Part shown: piece by piece, positions 52,994 to 61,984 of the stretch | Layout: each line of letters begins with the position of its first letter | Numbering within the stretch: the first letter of the stretch is position 1 | Origin: Flavobacteriaceae bacterium | Lineage (GTDB): Bacteria > Bacteroidota > Bacteroidia > Flavobacteriales > Flavobacteriaceae | Reading direction: 5' to 3' | DNA: 64,000 nucleotides | Assembly: GCA_023558315.1 (NCBI GenBank) | Contig: JAMJVX010000003.1 | Coordinates: 1 to 64,000 of the forward strand | Notes under the pieces: generated by a model | Told to the model about the DNA's origin: nothing | What the model saw: the letters and a program-made list of their open reading frames with translations, nothing else | The model's database searches: none | Translations under genes and position numbers: made by a program

Positions 52994-54286
52994 TTAAATA
53001 CTTTTTTGCAAAATATGGGTTAGTTGTTTGGTTACATTTTCCCTAGAATATTGATGTAGATTTGGCATCTTATTTTTAACTAAATTTCCTTGTTGCCAAT
53101 CTTTTATGTTTTTTTCTATAAAAGCAACCATTTGTTTACTTTTCTCAGGGGCAATCATCTTTGCGTTATCCCCTTGTTCTAAAAGTTTTTTAGCCTCAGA
53201 ATTTTCATCTCCAATAGATATAATAGGGTTTTCTGTGGCTATGTATTCCATTAATTTTCCAGAAATCATTAATGAAGGCTCTTCTGATTGAAATAAAAAA
53301 TTTACTAATAATTCCGCATTTTTAATTAATGATACAGATTTTGCGTGGGGTAGATAGCCATAAAATACGAATGCCTCTTTTAACTGCTCTTTTAAATATT
53401 TTAATATTGAATCGCTACAAGAACCCGCAAAATAAAATTTAATCGGTATTTTCGTGTGTGTATTTATATTTTTTTTAAGTGCGTTGATAAAACTTTTGAA
53501 TGGATGATTTTGAGTTAAAAGACCTGTAAATACAATCCTAAATTCATTAGACTTTTGTATCACTCCCTTCTTAAGAATCTCAGCATCAAATCCATTATAA
53601 AGAGTATATATTGTAAGTTTCTTGTTTACTTTTTTTTGGAGTAGTGCGTGGAAATTTTCTGTAAGCGTAGTAAGAATTATATCAGATTTTTTTAATACTT
53701 CACGTTCCAAATTTTTGTCTTTTTTTTGTGCAAAAGAAAATCGATTCATTTCTTTTAGATAAAATATGTCTGTCCATGGATCTCTAAAATCTACAATCCA
53801 AGTTATCTCTTTACTTTTTTTTAATTTTAGCCCCACTAAATGCGTTGAATGAGGGGGTCCTGTGGTAATTACTTTTTTGATATTTTCTTTCTCAATAACT
53901 TCTAATGCTTTTTTAAATGCAAAGGGAACCCATCCTACCCTGGCATCTGGAATGAAAAAATTCCCTCTTAAAAAAGCCGCAATCTTTTTTAATATATTTT
54001 TCTTAGTTATTTCTCCTTGCGGTATTCCCGCTCTAGAATTTCCTTTAAAAATCCAAGAATATAATTTTAATAGTTCTTTTGTTTTCGTTCTATAAACCGA
54101 CACATTTTTATCTACCTCAAACTTCCTATCTATCTTAGGATAAGAAGCGTATTTTTCATCTACAGTAATCACATAAGGTTTAATTCCAAAATTTTTTAAA
54201 TACTGTGAAAAATAAAACCATCTTTGAACACCAGATCCCCCAGCTGGCGGGTAATAATATGTAATAATCAGAACCTTATCTTCCAT
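52994..54286 (-). CDS. GT4-like glycosyltransferase
   Basis: The 430-aa protein has the two Rossmann-like domains of a GT-B glycosyltransferase. The N-terminal YYYPPAGGSGVQRWFYFSQY is the typical donor/acceptor-domain start, ITTGPPHSTHLVGL lies near 140-153, and the C-terminal half contains FTGLLTQNHPF, FYGYLPHAKS and the LMEYIATENPIISIGDENSEA nucleotide-sugar-binding region. It probably adds a sugar to a surface glycan, but donor and acceptor are unknown. I start at ATG 54286, since the frame's earlier start at 54292 is TTG. No other glycan genes are nearby. Confidence 0.82.
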   Translation of the reverse strand: MEDKVLIITYYYPPAGGSGVQRWFYFSQYLKNFGIKPYVITVDEKYASYPKIDRKFEVDKNVSVYRTKTKELLKLYSWIFKGNSRAGIPQGEITKKNILKKIAAFLRGNFFIPDARVGWVPFAFKKALEVIEKENIKKVITTGPPHSTHLVGLKLKKSKEITWIVDFRDPWTDIFYLKEMNRFSFAQKKDKNLEREVLKKSDIILTTLTENFHALLQKKVNKKLTIYTLYNGFDAEILKKGVIQKSNEFRIVFTGLLTQNHPFKSFINALKKNINTHTKIPIKFYFAGSCSDSILKYLKEQLKEAFVFYGYLPHAKSVSLIKNAELLVNFLFQSEEPSLMISGKLMEYIATENPIISIGDENSEAKKLLEQGDNAKMIAPEKSKQMVAFIEKNIKDWQQGNLVKNKMPNLHQYSRENVTKQLTHILQKSI

Positions 54287-54318
54287 TTTCAATTTTGAGG
54301 AGACTAAAATATAATTTT

Positions 54319-54326
54319 CAAATATA
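54319..54326 (-). promoter_or_regulatory. -7 box TATATTTG for the glycosyltransferase
   Basis: The minus strand matches TAnnTTTG 32 bases upstream of the ATG at 54286. Confidence 0.4.
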
Positions 54327-54377
54327 CTTTTTATATAAAACTTAGTTATTTTATGTATATCAAATAATATATTTTTT

Positions 54378-54385
54378 TATTTTTG
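54378..54385 (+). promoter_or_regulatory. -7 box TATTTTTG directly before bamD
   Basis: The box matches TAnnTTTG and ends 4 bases before the bamD ATG. If it is used, the transcript would have almost no leader. Confidence 0.45.
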
Positions 54386-54389
54386 CAAA

Positions 54390-55193
54390 ATGTTCAAGAA
54401 GTATCTTCTTAGTTTAGTTTTTGCTACTTTATTATTTTCTTGCAGTGAATATTACAAAATTTTAAACGGAGAAGACATCACCGTTAAATACACTACAGCA
54501 GAAAAACTTTATAGTGAAGGGGAATTCTCAAAAGCAAGTAAACTATTTGAGCAAATACTGCCTTATTACAGAGGAAAACCCCAAGCAGAACGTTTAACTT
54601 TTTTTCTCGCAAATTGTTATTTTGAGATAAAGGATTATTATTCAGCAGATTTTCAATTTGAAAATTTTATAAAATCATTCCCAAACAGCGACAAAGTCAT
54701 TGAAGCTGAATTTCTGGCGGCTAAATCATGCTACTTAACTTCTCCGAAATATTCATTAGACCAAACTGAAACACAAAACGCAATCAGTAAATTAGATCAA
54801 TTTCTTCTATCACATCCAAAATCAGAATTTATCACCGAGGTAAATACAATGTATAAAGAACTTGAACAAAAAATTGAAAAGAAAACTTTTGAAATAGCAA
54901 AACTTTATTATACAATTGGCGATTACAGTCCTTCAATCAAAGCATTAGACAATTTTATGGCAGATTATCCGGGTACAATTTATAAAGAAAATGCCCTATA
55001 CTATAAATTCAAAGCATCATACGAAATAGCGATAAACAGCATTGAATTAAAGAAAAAGGAACGCTTAGAAGATACTTATAAAATCTACAATAGATTGATT
55101 AAAAAATATCCTGAAACTATTTATGAAAAGGATTTAGAACCACAAATAAAAATATTAAAAAACGAATTAGAAAAATACAACTTAAAAATATAA
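54390..55193 (+). CDS. bamD: outer-membrane assembly lipoprotein BamD
   Basis: BamD is the essential lipoprotein partner of BamA in outer-membrane protein insertion. The 267-aa protein has a lipobox (ATLLFSC, C18) and about five TPR-like repeats, including AEKLYSEGEFSKASKLFEQILPYYRG, YYSADFQFENFIKSFPNS, IAKLYYTIGDYSPSIKALDNFMADYPGT, and a final YNRLIKKYPET repeat. It is the first gene of a compact five-gene plus-strand cluster. Confidence 0.93.
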   Translation: MFKKYLLSLVFATLLFSCSEYYKILNGEDITVKYTTAEKLYSEGEFSKASKLFEQILPYYRGKPQAERLTFFLANCYFEIKDYYSADFQFENFIKSFPNSDKVIEAEFLAAKSCYLTSPKYSLDQTETQNAISKLDQFLLSHPKSEFITEVNTMYKELEQKIEKKTFEIAKLYYTIGDYSPSIKALDNFMADYPGTIYKENALYYKFKASYEIAINSIELKKKERLEDTYKIYNRLIKKYPETIYEKDLEPQIKILKNELEKYNLKI

Positions 55194-55196
55194 ATT

Positions 55197-55589
55197 ATGA
55201 AATTTAAAAACTCAAAAGGAGAAAAAACTACAATAACCTACGATAGATCTAAGTTAGAAGAACCTACAAATAATATATACGAATCCATTCGTGTCATAGC
55301 CTCTCGTGCAAAGCAAATTGAAGTAAACTTAAAAGCAGAGTTGAATGAAAAACTTCAAGAGTTTGCTACTGAAAACGAAGGATTAGAAGAAGTATTTGAA
55401 AATAGAGAGCAAATAGATGTTTCTAAATATTACGAATCTCTTCCTAAACCTCATGCAATGGCAATTGAAGAATGGGAAAATGACCAGATTTATTATCGTA
55501 AAACAGACGGAGAAAATCCAGAAGAAATTAAATCTGAGGAAATCAAAGTTGAAAAACCTAAAGAATCTGAAGAAGATAAGGGTGAATAA
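55197..55589 (+). CDS. rpoZ: RNA polymerase omega subunit (Bacteroidetes type)
   Basis: Omega stabilises the beta' subunit of RNA polymerase. The 130-aa protein has the RpoZ core NIYESIRVIASRAKQI near 27-42 followed by a helical and acidic tail. The form is longer and more divergent than in proteobacteria, as usual in this phylum. It starts 3 bases after bamD and is followed after 6 bases by coaBC. A different-function reading would ignore the conserved IYESIRVIAxRA block. Confidence 0.85.
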   Translation: MKFKNSKGEKTTITYDRSKLEEPTNNIYESIRVIASRAKQIEVNLKAELNEKLQEFATENEGLEEVFENREQIDVSKYYESLPKPHAMAIEEWENDQIYYRKTDGENPEEIKSEEIKVEKPKESEEDKGE

Positions 55590-55595
55590 TTACTA

Positions 55596-56792
55596 ATGTC
55601 TCTTTTCAAAGGCAAAAAAATTCTTTTAGGTATTACAGGCGGAATTGCTGCATATAAAATACCTTTATTAGTTCGAAATTTTAAATCCTTAGGAGCTGAA
55701 GTCAAAATAGTTATGACTCCAGTCTCTCAACAATTTGTTTCACCATTAGTCCTATCCACTCTTTCTGAAAATCCTGTACTATCTGAATTAGTTGACGAAA
55801 AGGAACAATGGAACAATCACGTTGAATTAGCCCTTTGGGCAGATTTTTATATTATTGCTCCTGCGACCAGCAATACTATTGCATCTATGAGTCACGGCAT
55901 TTGTAATAATTTACTTCTCGCTACCTATTTTTCTTCAAAATGCCCTGTATATATAGCGCCTGCAATGGACTTGGATATGTACAAACACCCAACTACCCTA
56001 AAAAATATTGACTATCTAAAGAACATAGGAATTCATATTATTCCAGCTACAAAAGGCTTTTTAGCAAGTGGATTACAAGGAGAAGGGAGAATGGAAGAAC
56101 CTGATAATATCGTTGCGTTTATTGAAAATAATTTAAAAAAAAGTTTGCCTCTTAATGGAAAAAAAATACTTATAAGTGGTGGACCCACCTATGAACCTAT
56201 AGATCCTGTACGATTTATTGGCAACCATTCTTCTGGCAAAATGGGATACGCCTTGGCAAAAGCAGCAAAAGAATTAGGAGGTGAAGTGTCTTTAGTAATG
56301 GGGCCTTCTTCATTAAATATATCCGAATTATCCGTGCAAACGACTTGCGTAGAGACTAGCGAAGAAATGAAAAAAGCGATGATATCGCAGTACAAAAATG
56401 CTGACATCGTTATATCTGCAGCGGCTGTCTCTGACTTTAGACCTAAAAATGTGGCTTCACAAAAAATCAAAAAAAACACGGCTTTAAATGAAATTCCCTT
56501 AGAAGCTTGTCCTGATATTTTATTAGAATTGGGGAAACAAAAAAAGAATCAATATCTGGTTGGGTTTGCATTAGAAACAGAAAATGAGAAAACAAATGCC
56601 CTGAAAAAGATGAAAGCTAAAAACTTAGATGCTATTGTACTTAACTCTTTAAACGATAAAGGAGCTGGATTTAATTCCGATACTAATAAGGTAGATTTTT
56701 ACTCTAAAAAAGGAGCTAGTGTAAAATTAAATTTACGCGCTAAAACAGAAATCGCAAAGGGTATTTTTAAGGAAATAATTAAAGAGTTATGA
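55596..56792 (+). CDS. coaBC: bifunctional phosphopantothenoylcysteine decarboxylase/synthetase
   Basis: The protein joins cysteine to 4'-phosphopantothenate (CoaB) and decarboxylates it (CoaC). The 398-aa chain starts with the flavoprotein domain GKKILLGITGGIAAYKIP, active-site histidine in WNNHVELALWADFYIIAPAT, the CoaC cysteine region KCPVYIAPAMDLDMY, then the CoaB domain with SGGPTYEPIDPVRFIGNHSS and AAAVSDFRPK. Together with coaE at 14428 the window holds three CoA-pathway activities. The stop overlaps the next gene by 4 bases. Confidence 0.95.
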   Translation: MSLFKGKKILLGITGGIAAYKIPLLVRNFKSLGAEVKIVMTPVSQQFVSPLVLSTLSENPVLSELVDEKEQWNNHVELALWADFYIIAPATSNTIASMSHGICNNLLLATYFSSKCPVYIAPAMDLDMYKHPTTLKNIDYLKNIGIHIIPATKGFLASGLQGEGRMEEPDNIVAFIENNLKKSLPLNGKKILISGGPTYEPIDPVRFIGNHSSGKMGYALAKAAKELGGEVSLVMGPSSLNISELSVQTTCVETSEEMKKAMISQYKNADIVISAAAVSDFRPKNVASQKIKKNTALNEIPLEACPDILLELGKQKKNQYLVGFALETENEKTNALKKMKAKNLDAIVLNSLNDKGAGFNSDTNKVDFYSKKGASVKLNLRAKTEIAKGIFKEIIKEL

Positions 56793-57673
56793 GAAAATTT
56801 ATTTTTCTACTTTTTTTCTTTTTGTCATTTAAGTTCTTTGCACAAGAGCTAAACAGTCAAGTAATTATAAACAGCATTCAGGTTGCACAAACCAATCAAC
56901 AAGTATTTACAACCTTAGAAAATGCCTTAAATGAATTTATTAACAATCAAAAATGGGGAGAAACCAACTTTCTACCAGAAGAAAAAATAAATTGCACTTT
57001 CATTTTTAATATCACCAGTTATAAAGACGATGTTTTTGAAGGAAATTTACAAGTAATTGCAAAACGTCCTGCTTATAATACTTCTTATTTAAGTCCCATT
57101 CTTAACACGATAGATGCCAATATTAAATTTAAGTATCAAGAATTTCAACCTCTTATTTTTAATCCCTACGCTTTTGAATCTAATTTAGTCTCATTGATGA
57201 GTTACTACGCTTATATAATTTTAGGATTAGATGCAGAGAGTTTTAAGCGTTATAGCGGCAATGCCTATTTTGACAAAGCACAACAAATAGTAAATTTATC
57301 ACAAGTGTCAGAATTTTCTGGATGGAAACAAAATGAGGGAGAAGACAATCGCTATTGGATAATAAATGTATTAAATTCAGATACGTATAGAGAGTACAAA
57401 GACGCGCTATATGTATATCATAGAGAAGGACTTGATTTGCTACTAGAAAATGAAATAAATGCGAAGCAAAATTTAGGGAAATCTTTTCGTATTTTTGAAA
57501 GTCTCCAAAATAAAAGGTTTGGTATTTTGGTGATTAATTTATTTTTTAATGCCAAAACTGAAGAAATTGTAAATATTCTTTCTGACGGAGATAAAAGATA
57601 TATTGATTCATATATTGAAACGTTAAAAAAAGTTGCGCCCTCTTTTACTTCTGAATGGAGAAAGATTAAATAA
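56789..57673 (+). CDS. porD: DUF4835 family protein (PorD-like, type IX secretion)
   Basis: The 294-aa exported protein has a signal peptide ending KFFAQ. Its length and blocks fit DUF4835: ELNSQVIINSIQVAQTNQQVFTTL, NFLPEEKINCTFIFNI, NLQVIAKRPAYNTSY, IKFKYQEFQPLIFNPYAFESNLVSLMSYYAYIILGLDAESF. The family is annotated as type IX secretion protein PorD in current databases, which I recall but cannot check here. Mechanism is unknown. It overlaps coaBC by 4 bases and is followed by recN after 9 bases, a gene order I associate with Bacteroidetes. Confidence 0.82.
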   Translation: MRKFIFLLFFFLSFKFFAQELNSQVIINSIQVAQTNQQVFTTLENALNEFINNQKWGETNFLPEEKINCTFIFNITSYKDDVFEGNLQVIAKRPAYNTSYLSPILNTIDANIKFKYQEFQPLIFNPYAFESNLVSLMSYYAYIILGLDAESFKRYSGNAYFDKAQQIVNLSQVSEFSGWKQNEGEDNRYWIINVLNSDTYREYKDALYVYHREGLDLLLENEINAKQNLGKSFRIFESLQNKRFGILVINLFFNAKTEEIVNILSDGDKRYIDSYIETLKKVAPSFTSEWRKIK

Positions 57674-57682
57674 TTTAAAGAA

Positions 57683-59341
57683 ATGATTACCACGCTAACT
57701 ATAAAAAATTACGCACTAATACAGCATTTGGAAGCACAGTTTTCAAATGGTTTAATCTCAATCACTGGAGAGACAGGTGCAGGAAAATCTATTTTGCTTG
57801 GAGCATTGTCGTTGATATTAGGAAAAAGAGCAGATATTACTACCCTCAAAGACAAGGATATAAAATGTTTTATAGAGGGGACATTTTCTATAGCTGACTA
57901 CAATCTCAAAGGGTTTTTCAAAAAACACGGTTTAGATTATGAATCTATTACTATCATTCGCAGAGAAATCATTCCAGAAGGTAAGTCAAGAGCGTTTATC
58001 AACGACACACCTGTAAATTTAGAAGTGTTAAAAGAACTCAGTGAGTACTTAATTGACATTCACTCCCAACACCAAACACTTTTACTCAAAGAATCGCATT
58101 TTCAATTTCAAGTCTTAGACGCTTTTGCCGATACACTCACTTTAGTTTCAGAGTACCAAACGCATTTTACGCAATGGAAGCATGCAGAAAAAGAATATAA
58201 GGAAGTCACGCAAAAACAAACCCAATACCAAGAGCAAAAGGACTACAATACTTTTCTGTACGAAGAATTAGAAGCAGCAAATTTAGAAGAAGGAACCTTA
58301 GCTCCATTAGAAGAAGAACTCTCGCAACTATTGAATGCGGAAGAATTGGCGCAACTTTTGGGGGAAAGTCATCAAATTTTGGATGAAGAAGAGCATGGCG
58401 TTTTAAACCATTTGCGCCAAGTAAAAATAAATCTTAGTAAGGCGTCAGAACTCTCTCAAAAAAATCAAAAACTCTTAGAACGCATAGAAGATAGCCTTTT
58501 TGAATTGGAGGATATTTCTAAGGAATTAGAGGACAGTAGTGAGCATTTAGAAGCCAATCCTGCGCGGTTGGAAGTAGTGGAAAGTCAAGTAAAGAAAATT
58601 TACGATTTACAGAAAAAACACAATACGGAGTCTATCACGGAGCTTATCGCTGTCAAGGATTCGCTACAGAAAAAACTACAAGTAGCGGAAAACGTAGAAG
58701 GCGAATTGCAACGACTGAAAGAACTAAAAGACAGCAGTTTTAAGAAAGTAGAAGCGTTGGCAGTACAGATACAAGAAAAGCGTACACATAAAATAGCCCC
58801 TTTTACGGAGGAACTAGAAAAAATACTCGCCTATTTGGGAATGGAAAGTACGCGCTTTCAAATAGAATTGACACAAGCAGAAAACTACAACAAATACGGC
58901 AAAGACGACTTAGAATTTCTAGCGTCTATCAATACAGGGACGCCTTTTAAGCCGATTAAGAAAATTGCCTCTGGAGGGGAGTTGTCGCGAATTATGCTGA
59001 CCATTAAAGCTATTTTGTCGCAATATAAAAAACTGCCTACCATTATTTTTGATGAAATTGACACAGGAGTTTCTGGGGCAATCTCAGACAAAATTGCTAA
59101 AGTGATGAAGCGAATGAGTAGTTTTATGCAGGTGTTTACGATTACACACTTGCCACAAGTAGCTGCCAAAGGAAACTATCACTTCAAAGTCTATAAACAA
59201 ACGGAAAACGACCAAACCACCACCCAACTCAAACGCCTAAAAGAGGAAGAGCGCATCCAAGAAATAGCACAAATGCTCTCTGGACAAGAACTAAAAGAAA
59301 GTGCCTTAGAACACGCGAAGGAGCTTTTGGGAGGGAATTAG
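57683..59341 (+). CDS. recN: DNA repair protein RecN
   Basis: RecN is an SMC-like ATPase acting at double-strand breaks. The 552-aa protein has Walker A GETGAGKSILLGALSLILGKRAD near 30-52, a long coiled coil (about 150-370), the signature motif region GGELSRIMLTIKAIL, Walker B TIIFDEIDTGVSGAISDKI and the ITHLPQVAAKG switch. The base composition of the coiled-coil and C-terminal half looks less AT-rich by eye than the first 500 bases. Confidence 0.95.
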   Translation: MITTLTIKNYALIQHLEAQFSNGLISITGETGAGKSILLGALSLILGKRADITTLKDKDIKCFIEGTFSIADYNLKGFFKKHGLDYESITIIRREIIPEGKSRAFINDTPVNLEVLKELSEYLIDIHSQHQTLLLKESHFQFQVLDAFADTLTLVSEYQTHFTQWKHAEKEYKEVTQKQTQYQEQKDYNTFLYEELEAANLEEGTLAPLEEELSQLLNAEELAQLLGESHQILDEEEHGVLNHLRQVKINLSKASELSQKNQKLLERIEDSLFELEDISKELEDSSEHLEANPARLEVVESQVKKIYDLQKKHNTESITELIAVKDSLQKKLQVAENVEGELQRLKELKDSSFKKVEALAVQIQEKRTHKIAPFTEELEKILAYLGMESTRFQIELTQAENYNKYGKDDLEFLASINTGTPFKPIKKIASGGELSRIMLTIKAILSQYKKLPTIIFDEIDTGVSGAISDKIAKVMKRMSSFMQVFTITHLPQVAAKGNYHFKVYKQTENDQTTTQLKRLKEEERIQEIAQMLSGQELKESALEHAKELLGGN

Positions 59342-59404
59342 AAAATAGATTTTGAACTGTATGAAATGAAACCTGAAAATTACTTCTTATAAATTTCTTT
59401 CATT

Positions 59405-60535
59405 TTAATACTCCACCACCTCAACGATTTCTAAGCCATAGCCTGTAATTCCTATTCGGGAGGACTGTGGTGAGTTGCTAATCACTTTTAGTTTGTATAT
59501 GCCTAAGTTATGTAGGAGTTGTGCGCCAATACCAAAGTCGCGTTTGTCCATGGGTAAAGGCGGTATTTTTTGTGTTTTTTCTCTTTTTTGCCCTTCTTTG
59601 AGCTGTTTTATTCTTGCTAACAAATCTTCTGGCTTGGGTTCTTGGTTGACAAAAAGCACAGCTCCCCTCCCCTCTTTCTCTATCATTTCAAAAGGTTTTT
59701 TAAGGAAGTTTTCAGTATCTCCAGTAAGCATCGCCAATATGTCTTGATAGACTTGTTTGGTATTTATACGCGTGAGGATTACCTCATCTTTGTCCCAATT
59801 TCCTTTGGTCAGAGCGATATGTACCTGTTGGTTGTTTGTTTGCTGAAAGGCGTGTAGTTTATACTCCCCATAAGCCGTTTTTATGGTGGTTTCCTCTTTT
59901 TTAACGATGAGGCTGTCGTGTTGCATTCTATAGGCGATTAGGTCCTCTATTGTGATGATTTTTAAATCAAACTTTTTTGCCACTTCTATAAGTTGCGGCA
60001 TTCGCGCCATGGTACCGTCTTCATTCATAATCTCTACTACTACACCTGCGGGTTTTAGTCCAGCCAATCGTGCCAAGTCAATCGCTGCCTCCGTATGTCC
60101 TGTTCTTCGCAGTACCCCTCCGTCTTTTGCAATAAGTGGAAACACATGCCCTGGGCGTGATAAGTCTGAGGGTTTTGTGCTTCTATCCGCCAGTGCTTTT
60201 ATCGTCATCGCTCTGTCATTAGCAGAAATTCCTGTTTCCATTTTGTCGCCCTTAGCATCCACAGACACAGTAAAGGCCGTCTCCATAGAGTCTGTATTGT
60301 TTTGAACCATGGGGTTTAGGTTGAGTTGCTCACATCTTTTCTCTGTAAGAGGCACACAAATAAGCCCTCTCCCATAGGTTGCCATGAAATTTATCGTTTC
60401 TGGGGTCACCTTTTCAGCGGCAACCACAAAATCCCCCTCATTTTCTCTATCTGCATCATCTACTACGATGATTATTTTTCCATTTTTGATTTCTTCAATT
60501 GCCTCTGCAATCGTATTTGTTTTAATTTGCGACAT
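59405..60535 (-). CDS. ribB: 3,4-dihydroxy-2-butanone-4-phosphate synthase with degenerate GTP-cyclohydrolase-II-like domain
   Basis: RibB turns ribulose-5-phosphate into the four-carbon precursor of riboflavin. Residues about 1-205 are a full DHBP synthase with the acidic VDDADRENEGDFVVAAE site, RAMTIKALAD, RPGHVFPL and RTGHTEAAIDLARLA. Residues about 215-376 align in layout with GTP cyclohydrolase II, but the zinc-site block (normally HSECLTGD...RCDCG) is replaced by RINTKQVYQDILAMLTGD and the C-terminal domain contains no cysteine. Only the RibB activity is supported. A separate RibA is expected elsewhere. It overlaps the upstream LptF/G gene by 14 bases. Confidence 0.92.
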   Translation of the reverse strand: MSQIKTNTIAEAIEEIKNGKIIIVVDDADRENEGDFVVAAEKVTPETINFMATYGRGLICVPLTEKRCEQLNLNPMVQNNTDSMETAFTVSVDAKGDKMETGISANDRAMTIKALADRSTKPSDLSRPGHVFPLIAKDGGVLRRTGHTEAAIDLARLAGLKPAGVVVEIMNEDGTMARMPQLIEVAKKFDLKIITIEDLIAYRMQHDSLIVKKEETTIKTAYGEYKLHAFQQTNNQQVHIALTKGNWDKDEVILTRINTKQVYQDILAMLTGDTENFLKKPFEMIEKEGRGAVLFVNQEPKPEDLLARIKQLKEGQKREKTQKIPPLPMDKRDFGIGAQLLHNLGIYKLKVISNSPQSSRIGITGYGLEIVEVVEY

Positions 60536-61976
60536 CTTTCTTTTTTCTAAAAGGTTTTATAATGAGCATACTAATGTATATAAAAAACTCATTAATATTA
60601 AATCGTGTTTTATCGGCATTCACTCTACGCGTCAATAAGTAGGCAAAAGGAGCTACAAGAATATTAGACATCCAACTAGCAAGTACAGGATTAATACTGT
60701 CATCCTCTGCCGCATTTTTAGATAAAATCCCTATATAGTAATAGGAAATGAAAATAACGATAGAAATAACTATAGGCAACCCTATTCCTCCTTTACGAAT
60801 CAACGCACCTATAGAAGCTCCTATGAAAAACATTAAAATAGGCATCAGCCCTAAGGCGTATTTATCTTGTAAGGTGATGATATGCAGATTTATTCGTTTT
60901 TTCGAAAAAAAGGCATTTCTCTTTTTACTTTGAAGGGTAGAAATGATAGAAGGGATATATCCAATGGCTCTGTCTATAATTTGTGCTCTTTTATATACGG
61001 CTTGTTTGGCGACAAAATTTACTAAATTTGTGTGGCGAAGCGAATCTTTCACAGGAATACTATCTATTTTAGGCAGTGACCCAATTCCATTCTTAACGAT
61101 AAAATTTTCTTGAAATACTTTATTGCTTCTCTTAAAATCTCTTTCCAGTGTATCAATACTTTTTGTCAATTGATTTACTTTCTGCATCCTATATACAGAC
61201 ACCACTTGCTCACTTTGTAGGTCTACATTGTTAAAATTTGAGATATCAATATTCATTATATATTTCTCAAAATAGGCTTTTGCATGGGGAAATGTTTGCT
61301 TTTCTTCTAGGGTATTTTCATCAATCTCCTCATACCTTTTTCCTCTGTATAAAATTAATTGCAATATGTTATCATCAGTATCATTAGATAATTCTCCTAA
61401 CTCCGCTTTAATCACTATCTTATTTTTTTTATCCGAAGTTTTTTGATGAATAATCACATCCTCTAACATTTTATCGTTCTCTCCATATTTTCTATCTACT
61501 TTAATATTGATACTCCCTATATCATTAAATACCGCCTCTTTAATAGCCAAAGAGGGTTTTAGCTTTGCTAAGTTTCGCCTTAGGTTATACGATTTGACCT
61601 CAGAATATGGGATTAACGAATTTGAAATATAAAAAGAGCCTACTCCCATAAGAATATGAAAAATTATTAATAATCTCATGGCTCTTAATAGCGAAATACC
61701 CGCTGATTTCATCGCGATAAACTCGTAGTTTTCTCCGAAAGCCCCATACGTCATTATAGAGGCTAAAACCACAGACAAGGGAAGCACTAAGGGAAGAAGT
61801 TTAGGGGAGTAATAAATTAAAAATTTAATGATGACAATGGGTTCTAAGCCCTTTCCTGCGAGTTCATCGATATATAGCCAAAGCGTTTGAATAATGAAAA
61901 TAGTCATTAAAATAATAAAGGCTGCTACTAATCTAGATAAGTAACTAAAGAAAATGTATCTGTCTAATTGCTTCAA
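60522..61976 (-). CDS. LptF/LptG-family permease of the LPS exporter
   Basis: The 484-aa inner-membrane protein has three helices at each end (about 10-120 and 370-470) around a periplasmic beta-jellyroll-like domain. The N-terminal LDRYIFFSYLSRLVAAFIIL and YSPKLLPLVLPLSVVLASIMTYG blocks are typical of LptF/LptG (YjgP/YjgQ). With LptB2 and LptC it would extract LPS toward the outer membrane. F versus G cannot be decided here. It overlaps ribB by 14 bases and follows lolA after 8 bases. Confidence 0.88.
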   Translation of the reverse strand: MKQLDRYIFFSYLSRLVAAFIILMTIFIIQTLWLYIDELAGKGLEPIVIIKFLIYYSPKLLPLVLPLSVVLASIMTYGAFGENYEFIAMKSAGISLLRAMRLLIIFHILMGVGSFYISNSLIPYSEVKSYNLRRNLAKLKPSLAIKEAVFNDIGSINIKVDRKYGENDKMLEDVIIHQKTSDKKNKIVIKAELGELSNDTDDNILQLILYRGKRYEEIDENTLEEKQTFPHAKAYFEKYIMNIDISNFNNVDLQSEQVVSVYRMQKVNQLTKSIDTLERDFKRSNKVFQENFIVKNGIGSLPKIDSIPVKDSLRHTNLVNFVAKQAVYKRAQIIDRAIGYIPSIISTLQSKKRNAFFSKKRINLHIITLQDKYALGLMPILMFFIGASIGALIRKGGIGLPIVISIVIFISYYYIGILSKNAAEDDSINPVLASWMSNILVAPFAYLLTRRVNADKTRFNINEFFIYISMLIIKPFRKKKDVAN

Positions 61977-61984
61977 TGCGGTGG

